Source: Rhodococcus sp. P-2 (GTDB lineage: Bacteria > Actinomycetota > Actinomycetes > Mycobacteriales > Mycobacteriaceae). From it: a stretch of 64,000 bases of DNA. Of the stretch, positions 8,735-18,259 are shown piece after piece. The stretch covers positions 6,074,053-6,138,052 of the forward strand of contig NZ_CP066779.1 in NCBI RefSeq assembly GCF_016598535.1, written 5' to 3'. Each line of letters begins with the position of its first letter. The first letter of the stretch is position 1. The position numbers were made by a program, and so were the translations under genes. Below the pieces are notes generated by a model. The model was not told the origin of the DNA, did not search any database, and saw only the letters and a program-made list of their open reading frames with translations.

Positions 8735-11482
8735 TCAGTGAGCCGCGCTGTCCCAGCTTCGACCGGTTCCCACCGAAACATCCAGGGGTACCGACAACTC
8801 GATGGCTGTGGCCATCTTGTCCTTGACCAGTGCGGTGACTTCCTCCAACTCGGAGGCGACCACTTCGAGCACCAATTCGTCGTGCACCTGCAACAGCATG
8901 CGCGACTTCAATCCGGCGTCGGCGAGAGCCTTCTGAACATTGATCATCGCAACCTTGATGATGTCGGCTGCGGTGCCCTGGATCGGCGCATTCAGGGCAG
9001 CACGTTCGGCGACCTCACGACGCTGACGGTTGTCGCTGTTGAGGTCCGGCAGGTAGCGACGACGACCGTAGAGCGTCGAGGTGTAACCGTCCTTACGTGC
9101 CTGCTCGACCACCGCGTGGAGGTAATCCCGCACGCCGCCGAAGCGAGCGAAGTACGCATCCATCTGCTGCTTCGCTTCTTCGGTCGAAATCTTCAGCTGC
9201 GACGCCAAACCGTAGGCACTCAGCCCGTACGCCAGACCGTAAGACATCGCCTTGACCCGGCGCCGCAGTTCAGGTGTTACCTCTTCGATCGGTACACCGA
9301 ATGCGCGCGAGCCGACAAAGCTGTGCAGGTCCTCACCGGTGTTGAATGCCTCGATCAGTCCCTCGTCGCCTGACACGTGCGCCATGATGCGCATTTCGAT
9401 CTGGCTGTAGTCGGCAGTGAGCAGAACGTCGAAACCCTGCCCGACTACGAATCCGTCGCGAATCTCGCGTCCCGCGTCGTTTCGCACCGGGATGTTCTGC
9501 AAGTTCGGATCGGTCGACGACAGACGCCCGGTTGCGGCAACCGTCTGGTTGAACGTCGTGTGGATGCGACCGTCTTCGGCGACTGCCTTGAGAAGACCGT
9601 CGACGGTCACCTTCATACGCGTCGCATCACGGTGCGCGAGAAGGTGTTCGAGGAACGGGTGTCCTGTCTTGTCGAACAGACCTTGCAACGCCTCGGCGTC
9701 GGTGGTGTAGCCCGTCTTCGTCTTCTTGGTCTTGGGCATGTCGAGTTCTTCGAACAAGACCACCTGCAACTGCTTCGGCGAACCCAGGTTGATCTGCTTG
9801 TCGATCACCTCGTACGCGGAATTGGCGGCGTCGGCGACCTGGGAGGCGAAACGGCTCTGAAGATCATGCAGATGCGCGCTGTCGACGGCGATGCCGGTGG
9901 CCTCTATCTGAGCGAGCTCGATCGTCAACGGCAGTTCCATGTCGGAGAGCAGCGACTTGGACTCGATCGACTCCAACTCGGTGTCCAGCGCAGCTGCCAA
10001 GTCGAGAACGGCCTGAGCGCTGAGCATCGCGGTCTCGGCCGCTTCGGCATCGAGCTGTTCGGTGTCGTCGAGCAGTGAAAGCTGTTCCTGTCCGGATGTT
10101 TCGGCGCGAAGTTCGCGCTTGAGGTAGCGGAGCGAGAGGTCGTCGAGGTTGAAGCTGCGCTGTCCCGGCCGGACGAGGTATGCGGCCAGAGCGGTGTCGC
10201 TGGTCAGTCCACCGAGCGTCCAACCCCGCCCACGCAGAGCGTGGATCGCCCATTTGGCTTCGTGCAGGGCCTTCGGCTGCGATGGGTCGGCGAGCCAATC
10301 ACCTAGAGCTGCTTCGTCTTCCGACGTTGCCGTCGATGCCGCGATGTATGCACATTCACCGTCCGAGGCCGCGATCGCGAGCGCAGTGACGTCGCCGGCA
10401 AACGGAGTTCTGGTTCCGAGCACCGTCACGCCGTGACGCTCACCGGTTCGCGCGTGGGCGTCGAGCCACGCGGCAACCGCACCCGGGGCGAGTGCGTCGC
10501 CGCTGACCTCGAACCCTTCCTCTGCTTCGGGCTCGGACGACGACAGGGTGGCGAACAGCCGATCGCGGAGAACCTTGAACTCGAGATCGTCGAACAACGC
10601 ATGAATCTTCTCGCGGTCCCACGGAGCCAACACCAACTGCTCGGGCGTGTACGGCAACGGAACGTCGCGAACCATCTCGGTGAGCTGACGGTTGAGCAGG
10701 ACGTTCGCGAGGTTCTCGCGTAGCGAGTCCCCCACCTTGCCGCGAACCTTGTCCACGTTGTCGACCAGTCCCTGCAGGTCGCCGTACTCACGGATCCACT
10801 TGGTGGCGGTCTTCTCGCCGACGCCGGGGATGCCGGGGAGGTTGTCACTCGGGTCGCCGCGCAGGGCAGCAAAATCCGGATACTGCGACGGGCTGAGGCT
10901 GTACTTCTCCTCTACCGCAGTCGGCGTGAATCGGGTGAGCTCCGAGACGCCCTTCTTCGGGTAGAGCACAGTGACGTTGTCGGTCACCAACTGCAGCGAG
11001 TCGCGGTCACCGGTCACGACGAGAACCCGGTATCCGAGTGCCTCCGCCTGCGTGGTCAACGTGGCGATCACGTCGTCGGCTTCGAAACCTTCCTCGGCCA
11101 TGACCGGGATGCCCAGCGCGCCGAGAACGTCCTTGGTGATGTCGATCTGGCCCTTGAATTCGTCCGGAGCCTTCGCGCGCTGTGCCTTGTACTCGGGGAA
11201 CAGGTCGGCGCGAAACGTCTGACGCGACACGTCGAAGGCCGCGGCCAAGTGGGTGGGCTGCTCGTCACGAAGAAGATTGATCAACATCGACGTGAAGCCG
11301 TACACCGCGTTGGTGGCCTGACCACTATGTGTCTTGAAGTTCTCTGCGGGCAGCGCGTAGAAGGCGCGGAACGCCAACGAATGCCCGTCGAGAAGCATCA
11401 AGAGAGGGCGATCGTCCGCCTTGCCGGTGGTGCCGGCTGGAGCGGTGGACGTGCTGGACCGAGTTGTGGTTGCGGGGCTCAC
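8735..11482 (-). CDS. polA: DNA polymerase I
   Basis: 915-residue repair and Okazaki-fragment polymerase. Residues about 25-320 are the 5'-3' exonuclease (LMLLDGHSLAFRAFYALP, DVIATLTTQAE, LRGDPSDNLPGIPGVGEKTA). The middle domain lacks the DxE metal ligands of a 3'-5' exonuclease, so no proofreading is expected. The polymerase domain has motif A DYSQIEMRIMAH, the O-helix RRRVKAMSYGLAYG and motif C QVHDELVLEV. The O-helix has Tyr where E. coli has Phe762, as in mycobacterial PolA. The GTG start lies 252 bases from the divergent liv operon. Confidence 0.97.
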   Translation of the reverse strand: MSPATTTRSSTSTAPAGTTGKADDRPLLMLLDGHSLAFRAFYALPAENFKTHSGQATNAVYGFTSMLINLLRDEQPTHLAAAFDVSRQTFRADLFPEYKAQRAKAPDEFKGQIDITKDVLGALGIPVMAEEGFEADDVIATLTTQAEALGYRVLVVTGDRDSLQLVTDNVTVLYPKKGVSELTRFTPTAVEEKYSLSPSQYPDFAALRGDPSDNLPGIPGVGEKTATKWIREYGDLQGLVDNVDKVRGKVGDSLRENLANVLLNRQLTEMVRDVPLPYTPEQLVLAPWDREKIHALFDDLEFKVLRDRLFATLSSSEPEAEEGFEVSGDALAPGAVAAWLDAHARTGERHGVTVLGTRTPFAGDVTALAIAASDGECAYIAASTATSEDEAALGDWLADPSQPKALHEAKWAIHALRGRGWTLGGLTSDTALAAYLVRPGQRSFNLDDLSLRYLKRELRAETSGQEQLSLLDDTEQLDAEAAETAMLSAQAVLDLAAALDTELESIESKSLLSDMELPLTIELAQIEATGIAVDSAHLHDLQSRFASQVADAANSAYEVIDKQINLGSPKQLQVVLFEELDMPKTKKTKTGYTTDAEALQGLFDKTGHPFLEHLLAHRDATRMKVTVDGLLKAVAEDGRIHTTFNQTVAATGRLSSTDPNLQNIPVRNDAGREIRDGFVVGQGFDVLLTADYSQIEMRIMAHVSGDEGLIEAFNTGEDLHSFVGSRAFGVPIEEVTPELRRRVKAMSYGLAYGLSAYGLASQLKISTEEAKQQMDAYFARFGGVRDYLHAVVEQARKDGYTSTLYGRRRYLPDLNSDNRQRREVAERAALNAPIQGTAADIIKVAMINVQKALADAGLKSRMLLQVHDELVLEVVASELEEVTALVKDKMATAIELSVPLDVSVGTGRSWDSAAH

Positions 11483-11734
11483 GGTTCATCAGTCTAGGGA
11501 TCGCGACCGACATCGACGCCTTCGCCGTTGTTTATGCAGGAACAGACGCAAGAATCGGACAATTGATGCAGCCATTGCCCTTCGATACGGAACCGAAACA
11601 TCCCGGAAATCTCAGAACCCCATCTGAAGCGAACGGAGCCGTTAGAGTCCGGAAATCGCAGCAACGGAACAATCCCTCTGCTGCGCGGCACCTTTGTCCA
11701 GACGCGCTATTCCCGACCCGCTCGGAGGACGTAC

Positions 11735-13096
11735 GTGGCCCCACCCGTAGTGACACGGCAGACCCTCGCGACACTCAGCCGACTACTGGCCTTTGCATTA
11801 CTGACGTTCTTCGCATTACTCAGCCTGGCCGGAACTGCTTCGGCTCAGGAACCGACCACTTCCCCTGCACCGCCGACCCCGACATCACCCGCAACACCGA
11901 CAGCACCGGTTCCCGACAATGCTGTCCCCGTCAGCGGCAATCTCAACAACGGCGGCACACGCCTCGCAGGCGTCACCGTGCGTGCACTCGATTCTTCCGG
12001 CACCGAAGTCGCCACCGGAGAATCGGCATCCAACGGCCGTTGGGAACTTGCCGTGGCACCGGGCACCTACACCTTCGAGATCGTTGCCGACACACTCCCC
12101 GACGGGGTCAGTGTGCAAGCCGCTGTCGAACGCGAGGTGGTGGCCGGCCGCGCGAACACCGTGATCTTCTCGTTCGGCGAGGTACGTACCGCCTCGAATG
12201 TCAGCTTCGGCGAGAAGCTGATTCGCACGACGGTCGACGGCCTGCGGTTCGGCCTCGTGATCGCGATCGCCGGAGTGGGTTTGAGCCTGATCTACGGCAC
12301 CACGGGCCTGACCAACTTCGCTCACGGCGAGATGGTGACGTTGGGAGCCGTTGCTGCGTGGGTGATCAACACGTCCTTCGGCGTTCCGCTGATTCCGGCC
12401 ACGATCCTCGCGATCTTGGTCGGCATCGGTATCGGCCTGCTGACCAACGGGATCGTCTGGAAACCACTGCGCAAGCGCAAGACCGGGTTGATCGCACAAT
12501 TGGTGGTCTCGATCGGTCTCGCGATTTCCCTGCGCTACTTGATCCTGATCTTCTTCTCCGACCGCGCCGAACCGTTCGACGACTACCAGGGCCAGGTCGA
12601 GAAGAACTGGGGCCCGATCGCACTGACCGACGCCAACGCGATCGTCATGATCGTCAGTCTGGTCGTCCTGGTCGGCGTCGCCCTTCTCCTGCAGAAAACT
12701 CGGATCGGAAAGGCCATGCGCGCTGTCTCCGACAATCGTGACCTCGCCGCGTCCTCGGGAATCAACGTCGAACGCGTGATCATGTTCGTCTGGGGTCTCG
12801 GCGGCGGATTGGCCGCCCTCGGCGGTGTGCTGTTCGGTATCTCCGAACTCGGCGGACGCGTCCAGTGGGAAATGGGCTTCAAACTCTTGCTGCTCATGTT
12901 CGCCGGAATCACCCTCGGTGGTCTGGGAACCGCGTACGGGGCGCTACTCGGCTGCGTCATCGTCGGACTTCTGGTCCAACTCTCCACGCTCATCATCAAC
13001 CCCGACCTCAAATACATCGGCGGACTTCTCGTCTTGATCGTGATCCTCGTGGTTCGCCCCCAGGGCATCCTCGGATCCAGACAAAGGATCGGGTGA
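11735..13096 (+). CDS. Liv-type ABC permease with fused secreted N-terminal domain
   Basis: 453-residue LivH-type permease of a branched-chain amino-acid or amide importer. GGAGG seven bases before GTG 11735 fixes a start that includes an unusual N-terminus: a signal-like helix ending ASA-Q near residue 38, a Pro/Thr-rich linker (39-60), and a beta-rich carboxypeptidase-regulatory/CNA-B-like domain (about 61-145, with NNGGTRLAGVTVRALDSSG and LAVAPGTYTFEIV). The membrane part follows (GLSLIYGTTGLTNFAHGEM; GKAMRAVSDNRDLAASSGI). First gene of a four-gene operon. Ordinary LivH proteins are about 290-310 residues and lack this domain. Confidence 0.9.
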   Translation: MAPPVVTRQTLATLSRLLAFALLTFFALLSLAGTASAQEPTTSPAPPTPTSPATPTAPVPDNAVPVSGNLNNGGTRLAGVTVRALDSSGTEVATGESASNGRWELAVAPGTYTFEIVADTLPDGVSVQAAVEREVVAGRANTVIFSFGEVRTASNVSFGEKLIRTTVDGLRFGLVIAIAGVGLSLIYGTTGLTNFAHGEMVTLGAVAAWVINTSFGVPLIPATILAILVGIGIGLLTNGIVWKPLRKRKTGLIAQLVVSIGLAISLRYLILIFFSDRAEPFDDYQGQVEKNWGPIALTDANAIVMIVSLVVLVGVALLLQKTRIGKAMRAVSDNRDLAASSGINVERVIMFVWGLGGGLAALGGVLFGISELGGRVQWEMGFKLLLLMFAGITLGGLGTAYGALLGCVIVGLLVQLSTLIINPDLKYIGGLLVLIVILVVRPQGILGSRQRIG

Positions 13097-14091
13097 CGAA
13101 TATGGACATCATGGGAGCTTTCCAGGTTTCCTTCGCCCAGTTGATCGGGCCGTCGGCAATCTTCTACGCACTGCTGGCAATCGGGCTGAACCTGCACTTC
13201 GGCTACGCCGGACTGCTCAACTTCGGTCAGATCGGTTTCGCCCTCCTGGGCGGCTACGGCGTCGGCATCATGACCGTGACCTACGACCAGCCGTTGTGGC
13301 TCGGCATCCTCGTCGGACTCACCGCAGCCGGTCTCCTCGCACTCGTGCTCGGTATCCCGACGCTGCGTCTGCGCGCCGACTATCTCGCCATCGTCACCAT
13401 CGCCGCGTCGGAGATCCTGCGTCTGATCTTCCGCTCGACCGCGTCGGATTCGGTGACCGGTTCCACCAACGGCCTGTTCGGTTTCGCAGACCCGTTCACC
13501 GCACTGAGCCCCTTCGACTCGGCCAAGCAGTACTCGTTTCTCGGCGTGAAGTTCTACGGAGACGACCTCTGGTCGATGGTCGTGGGATGGACCCTCGTGT
13601 TGATCTTGTGCGGATTCGTCTACCTGTTGACGCACAGTCCGTGGGGGCGTGTCCTCAAGGCGGTGCGTGAAGACGAGGACGCAGCGCGATCGTTGGGCAA
13701 GAACGTCTTCGTGTACAAGATGCAGGCGCTGGTTCTCGGCGGCGTGATCGGTGGTCTGGCCGGTGTGTTCAACGCCCTGCAGACCAAGTCCATCAACCCG
13801 GACTTCTACTCGACCGCGCAGACGTTCTTCGCGTTCGGCGCGCTGATTCTGGGCGGGGCGGCAACGGTATTCGGCCCGGTGGTCGGCGCAATGTTGTTCT
13901 GGTTCCTTCTCGCGATCCCTGATGCATTGTTGCGTCAGGCGATCTCCGGCGAAAATCCGCTGCTTTCACTGACGGAACAGCAAGTCGGAGCCACCAGGTA
14001 TGTCCTGCTCGGGTTGATGATCGCTCTCCTGATGGTCTTCAGACCGCAGGGAATACTGGGTAACAAGCGGGAGGTGCAACTCAATGCTTGA
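13093..14091 (+). CDS. livM: Liv-type ABC permease LivM
   Basis: Second membrane subunit, about 332 residues. It shows the LivM start (IFYALLAIGLNLHFGYAGLLNFGQ), the RLRADYLAIVTIAASEILRL segment and the cytoplasmic loop GRVLKAVREDEDAARSLGKN. GTG 13093 overlaps the livH stop (GTGA) and has AAAGGA just upstream; the ATG at 13102 is an alternative. It pairs with LivH to form the channel. The 3' end overlaps livG by eight bases. Confidence 0.92.
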   Translation: MTNMDIMGAFQVSFAQLIGPSAIFYALLAIGLNLHFGYAGLLNFGQIGFALLGGYGVGIMTVTYDQPLWLGILVGLTAAGLLALVLGIPTLRLRADYLAIVTIAASEILRLIFRSTASDSVTGSTNGLFGFADPFTALSPFDSAKQYSFLGVKFYGDDLWSMVVGWTLVLILCGFVYLLTHSPWGRVLKAVREDEDAARSLGKNVFVYKMQALVLGGVIGGLAGVFNALQTKSINPDFYSTAQTFFAFGALILGGAATVFGPVVGAMLFWFLLAIPDALLRQAISGENPLLSLTEQQVGATRYVLLGLMIALLMVFRPQGILGNKREVQLNA

Positions 14092-15112
14092 CGCCGATAC
14101 CAGAGCACAGATCTTTGCCGACGTTCCTCACCTTCCCGGATCGGCGAAACCCGACCCGGTATTGGTCGCTGACCACGTCTCGCGGACGTTCGGCGGTCTC
14201 AAGGCTGTCGACGTCGATCACCTCGAGATTCAACGCGGGTGCATCACGGGTCTGATCGGCCCCAACGGTGCTGGAAAAACGACGCTCTTCAACCTCCTCA
14301 CCGGATTCGACCGGCCGGACACCGGTACGTGGTCGATGGACGGTCAATCGCTGGGCCGCATGTATCCCCACCAGGTAGCCAGGAAAGGAGTGGTACGGAC
14401 GTTCCAGTTGACCAAGGCGCTCTCCAAACTCACGGTGCTGGACAACGTACGACTGGGTGCCACCGGCCAACGAGGTGAACGCATCTTCGCTTCTCTCGTC
14501 CCGTGGATCTGGAAAGGGCAGGAACGCGAGATCACCGAACGCGCCAACGAACTCCTCGCACGATTCAAACTCGACACCAAGGCAGACGACCTCGCCGGTT
14601 CACTCTCCGGTGGGCAGCGCAAACTGCTCGAAATGGCTCGCGCACTCATGACCTCTCCCTCGGTGGTGATGCTCGACGAACCGATGGCCGGGGTCAATCC
14701 TGCTCTGACGCAAAGCCTGCTCGGACACATCAAGTCACTGCGCGACGACGGAATGACGGTCGTGTTCGTTGAGCACGACATGGACGTGATCCGAGACATC
14801 AGCGATTGGGTGGTGGTCATGGCACAGGGCAGCGTCATCGCCGAATCCACCCCGGACGAGCTCTCGTCCAACACTGCCGTCGTCGACGCATATCTGGGCA
14901 GCCACCATGACCAGGCCCTCGAGTTCGACGACAACGGAAATCCGGTGGGCGAGACGGCCGTTCTGGCCGCCGCTCTGGCTGAAGCCGAGGTCGAAACCCT
15001 CGAAACAGGTGGGGATCTGTCGGAGCCCGACATCGACAACCTTCCGGCCGATCTCGCCGCTGCGCTGGAATCGAGTCCCGAGGAACCGCGCGGAAGGCAC
15101 GAGAAGCCATGA
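14084..15112 (+). CDS. livG: Liv-type ABC transporter ATPase LivG, with C-terminal extension
   Basis: 342-residue ATPase. Walker A is GPNGAGKTT, the signature SLSGGQRKLLEMA, Walker B VVMLDEPMAGVNP and the switch histidine VEHDMDV. Catalytic and BCA_ABC_TP_C parts end near residue 285. A further stretch of about 60 acidic, low-complexity residues (AEAEVETLETGGDLSEPDID and onward) is not part of the standard family length of about 255. It overlaps livM by eight bases and livF by four, so the operon is tightly coupled. Confidence 0.92.
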   Translation: MLDADTRAQIFADVPHLPGSAKPDPVLVADHVSRTFGGLKAVDVDHLEIQRGCITGLIGPNGAGKTTLFNLLTGFDRPDTGTWSMDGQSLGRMYPHQVARKGVVRTFQLTKALSKLTVLDNVRLGATGQRGERIFASLVPWIWKGQEREITERANELLARFKLDTKADDLAGSLSGGQRKLLEMARALMTSPSVVMLDEPMAGVNPALTQSLLGHIKSLRDDGMTVVFVEHDMDVIRDISDWVVVMAQGSVIAESTPDELSSNTAVVDAYLGSHHDQALEFDDNGNPVGETAVLAAALAEAEVETLETGGDLSEPDIDNLPADLAAALESSPEEPRGRHEKP

Positions 15113-15915
15113 GCGAGAACCAAGCACGTTCACTCACGCCTGCAGAATTCGCCGCAACTGCCGAGGAGCATCAGCGACTGTCGGCCGGTGCCCTGCTCCG
15201 CGCCGACAGCCTCGTCGCGGGCTACATTCCCGGCGTCAACATCCTGCGTGAATGCAACTTCTTCCTGAAGGAAGGAGAAATCGTCGGGATCATCGGACCG
15301 AACGGCGCAGGCAAATCGACACTCCTGAAATCACTGTTCGGACTGATACCGGTACGCGAAGGGTCGGTCACCCTCCGCGAGGACAACATCACATCTGCGC
15401 CCGCCCATGTCCTCGTCCAGAAGGGAGTCGGGTACGTCCCTCAGACACAGAACGTCTTTCAGACTCTGACTATCGAAGAAAACCTAGAAATGGGGATTTA
15501 TCTGCGACCCCAGGCCTTCGCGGAACGATTCGCCTTCGTGAGTGAGCTGTTCCCGCTGCTGAGTGAACGACGAAAGGTGAAGGCCGGGGCACTCTCCGGT
15601 GGTGAACGTCAGATGGTCGCCATGGGCCGCGCCCTGATGATGGATCCGTCCGTTCTGCTCCTCGACGAACCGTCCGCGGGTCTGTCCCCGATGTTCCAGG
15701 ACGAGGTGTTCATCCGCTGCAAGAAGATCAATGCTGCGGGTGTCTCGGTCATCATGGTCGAGCAAAACGCGCGCCGCTGCCTTCAGATCTGCGACCGCGG
15801 CTACGTACTCGATCAGGGTAAGAACGCGTACACCGACACCGGCGCCAATCTGATGAACGACCCCAAGGTGATCGAGTTGTACCTGGGAACGCTCGCCGGA
15901 AGCAAAGAGAAGTAG
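15109..15915 (+). CDS. livF: Liv-type ABC transporter ATPase LivF
   Basis: 268-residue second ATPase of the importer. Walker A GPNGAGKSTLLK, signature ALSGGERQMVAMGRA, Walker B VLLLDEPSAGLSP and the histidine-loop position as VEQNAR, normal for LivF. An N-terminal extension of about 30 residues (AEFAATAEEHQRLSAG) precedes the nucleotide-binding domain. ATGA overlap with livG. A strong hairpin immediately after its stop ends the operon. Confidence 0.93.
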   Translation: MSENQARSLTPAEFAATAEEHQRLSAGALLRADSLVAGYIPGVNILRECNFFLKEGEIVGIIGPNGAGKSTLLKSLFGLIPVREGSVTLREDNITSAPAHVLVQKGVGYVPQTQNVFQTLTIEENLEMGIYLRPQAFAERFAFVSELFPLLSERRKVKAGALSGGERQMVAMGRALMMDPSVLLLDEPSAGLSPMFQDEVFIRCKKINAAGVSVIMVEQNARRCLQICDRGYVLDQGKNAYTDTGANLMNDPKVIELYLGTLAGSKEK

Positions 15916-15923
15916 GAAGGACA

Positions 15924-15963
15924 CGAGAACGGGCCAGGGTCTCGCGACCCTGGCCCGTTCTCG
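15924..15963. terminator. Hairpin terminator, livF / binding protein
   Basis: A perfect 18-bp GC-rich stem (15924-15941 with 15946-15963) with a TCGC tetraloop lies between convergent genes. There is no T-run on either side, so it resembles the U-less hairpins common in actinobacteria. Confidence 0.75.
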
Positions 15964-15986
15964 TCGACTGCTTACTTGCACACCAC

Positions 15987-17318
15987 TTACTTGCCCACGA
16001 CCACGAATCCTTCTGTGGTCAGCGTGTTCTCAGGGCCGAATTTGAGCTTTCCGTACGAACCGATGGACGGTTCTCCCGAATCGTTGAAGTCCAACTCACC
16101 GGTGATCCCGTCGTAGTCGATGTCGGTTCCCGCCTTCACCAACGGCAGGCACTCGACATAGGACGTGCACTTGGTGCCACCTTCGGTGACGCTGTTGATG
16201 TTGGCTGCGATGTCGGTGCCGGCCGTCGACTTCGCCTGCTCGGCAGCGAGCGCTGAGATCACCACCGCGTCGTACGACTCTCCGGCGTAGTTGAAGTCGA
16301 TCAGGGAGGGGTTCACAGCCTTCAGACGATCCTGGAAGGCAGCTCCGACGTCCGTCAAGGGCGTAGTTCCCTGCATCGTGTCGAGCAACGGCTTCGCCAC
16401 GGATTCGCCCAGCGCATTACCCATGTTGCCGTCCACGCCGTACATCGCCATTCCGTCCGACGGGCCGATGCCCACTTCGTGCATGCGCGTGATGATCTTC
16501 GCCGACTCTTCGAAGCCCACCAATGCCACTGCATCCGGATTGAAGTTCTTGACCTGATCGACTTCGGAGTTGAACGACTGTGCGTTCGGGTCGTAGATGA
16601 TCTTCTCGATCTGATCGGACGGGACACCCGAATCGATCAGATTCTTTTCGATGTTGTCCGCCAGACCCGTCCCGTACGGGTCGTTGAGGGCCATGATCGC
16701 TACGCGCTGACCGCCATCGTCCGAAATGAGCTGTGCGACGGCCTGAGCCTGCAGTACGTCCGTCGGAGCGGTGCGGAAGTACATGCCCTTGTCGGGGTAG
16801 CAAACGAATTGGTCCGAGGTGTTGGCAGGCGAGAACATCACGACGCCTGCGCTGGCGATCTTGTCGATCACCTTGAGCGAGACCGACGATGACGCGGCGC
16901 CGACGATGACCTGAGTGCCTGCAGCCAATTCGCGGTCGACGGTGGTGTTGGCGGTGTCCGTTGTGGTGTCCCCCGAATCGCCGGGAATCAGCTGGACCGG
17001 TTGGCCGAGAACGCCTCCGGCTGCGTTGACGTCGTTGACTCCCAGCTGGGTGCCCGCGACCATCGGCGGCCCGAGGAACGACAAGCTGCCGGTGTCGGGA
17101 AGAAGCGTGCCGATGCGCAGTGCTTCCGTGGACGGGGTGGCGCCGGCCTTGGCCTGCTCCGGGGTGCAATCGGTCGTGACGGATGTCGTCGCGGCAGAAG
17201 CGCCGGACGTAGAGCCACTCGAAGACGAGTCATCCGACTTGTCCGAGCTACAGCCTGCAAGTGCCAGTGATGCCGCGCCGAGAACTGCAGCAGTACGCAC
17301 AAGTGTTCGTCTAGCCAT
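15987..17318 (-). CDS. Liv-type ABC transporter substrate-binding lipoprotein
   Basis: 443-residue periplasmic-binding-protein type I receptor. The signal peptide (MARRTLVRTAAVLGAASLAL) ends in lipobox LAGC, followed by a Ser/Asp/Thr linker and then the Peripla_BP_6 fold (LRIGTLLPDTGSLSFLGPPM; NDVNAAGGVLGQPVQLI; VIVGAASSSVSLKVIDKI). It converges on the liv permease/ATPase operon and most likely delivers the ligand to it. Being separately transcribed would allow excess receptor. Ligand could be branched-chain amino acids, urea or amides. Confidence 0.92.
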   Translation of the reverse strand: MARRTLVRTAAVLGAASLALAGCSSDKSDDSSSSGSTSGASAATTSVTTDCTPEQAKAGATPSTEALRIGTLLPDTGSLSFLGPPMVAGTQLGVNDVNAAGGVLGQPVQLIPGDSGDTTTDTANTTVDRELAAGTQVIVGAASSSVSLKVIDKIASAGVVMFSPANTSDQFVCYPDKGMYFRTAPTDVLQAQAVAQLISDDGGQRVAIMALNDPYGTGLADNIEKNLIDSGVPSDQIEKIIYDPNAQSFNSEVDQVKNFNPDAVALVGFEESAKIITRMHEVGIGPSDGMAMYGVDGNMGNALGESVAKPLLDTMQGTTPLTDVGAAFQDRLKAVNPSLIDFNYAGESYDAVVISALAAEQAKSTAGTDIAANINSVTEGGTKCTSYVECLPLVKAGTDIDYDGITGELDFNDSGEPSIGSYGKLKFGPENTLTTEGFVVVGK

Positions 17319-17521
17319 CCCACGCTCCTAAGATCAGCCGGTGCTCGCGCCACCCGAACTGGCGCTCGCTGTGGGATCAGACGCTAGACCTTGGAACCGT
17401 TTCGCGATCCTTCAAGAAAGCCCTGTGACCTGACTGTTATCTGAAGGCGCACAGTGTTTACACGGCTGTAGCGCTGCGCGAGGTTTCGAACGTCGACGCA
17501 GCTGCTCGATACAGCCGGGTT

Positions 17522-17546
17522 CCGGACACTTCGCTCAAGCGTCCGG
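17522..17546 (-). terminator. Hairpin overlapping the pdtaR stop codon
   Basis: On the minus strand CCGGACGCTT pairs with AAGTGTCCGG (10 bp with one G-T pair) around a five-base loop. The UGA of pdtaR is within the structure. There is no T-run, so termination is plausible but not certain. Confidence 0.45.
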
Positions 17547-18161
17547 TTCACCGCCCAGGGTTTCCAGCACGACCTGTGCGACGGCCTTCATCGTGGAACG
17601 CCTGTCCATCGCCGCGCGCTGGATCCACTTGAACGCCTCGGGTTCGGTGAGCGCTTGGCGAACCATCAGAACACTCTTGGCACGCTCGATCAGCTTGCGT
17701 GCTTCGAGCCGGTCGGACAGATCGGCGACCTCACGCTCGAGCGCCGTCACCTCTCGGAAACGACTGACCGCCAATTCGACGGCGGGAACGAGGTCACTGA
17801 TGGAGAACGGCTTGACCAAGTAAGCCATGGCGCCGGCATCGCGCGCGCGCTCCACCAACTCGCGCTGACTGAATGCTGTGAGAATGACAACAGGAGCGAT
17901 GCGTTTGGCGGCAATCTCCGAAGCGGCGTCGATGCCGTCTCTCCTGGGCATCTTCACGTCCATGATGACCAGATCAGGCTTGAGCGACTCGGCCAACTCC
18001 ACCGCGACCTGCCCGTCGCCGGCCTCACCGACGACGTCGTAGCCCTCTTCGCGAAGCATCTCGACCAGATCCATACGGATCAACGCCTCGTCTTCAGCGA
18101 CGACAACACGACGGGGTGCGAGCTGATTGCCTTGCGGCTGCGGCGAATTCATGGCCACCAT
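17535..18161 (-). CDS. pdtaR: ANTAR-domain response regulator PdtaR
   Basis: 208-residue phosphorylation-controlled RNA-binding antiterminator. The receiver domain (about 18-130) shows the acidic pair in VVAEDEALIRMDL, phospho-acceptor Asp in LVIMDVKMPRRDGIDAA, the Thr of ILTAFS and the Lys of YLVKPFSISDL. The ANTAR domain (about 145-200) includes LIERAKSVLMVRQALTEPEA and FKWIQRAAMDRR. The match to M. tuberculosis Rv1626 is close along its length. Its kinase PdtaS is not in the window. GGAGGA lies just before 18161; starts at GTG 18158 or ATG 18152 are also possible. Confidence 0.95.
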   Translation of the reverse strand: MVAMNSPQPQGNQLAPRRVVVAEDEALIRMDLVEMLREEGYDVVGEAGDGQVAVELAESLKPDLVIMDVKMPRRDGIDAASEIAAKRIAPVVILTAFSQRELVERARDAGAMAYLVKPFSISDLVPAVELAVSRFREVTALEREVADLSDRLEARKLIERAKSVLMVRQALTEPEAFKWIQRAAMDRRSTMKAVAQVVLETLGGEPDA

Positions 18162-18259
18162 CCTCCTCCATCGAACCGCCCCGACACGAGACGCGAACGA
18201 TTAGAGGGTACCGGTGTTTGACATTGAAATCGCATCTTCTAATGTAGTCATCGCAACAA

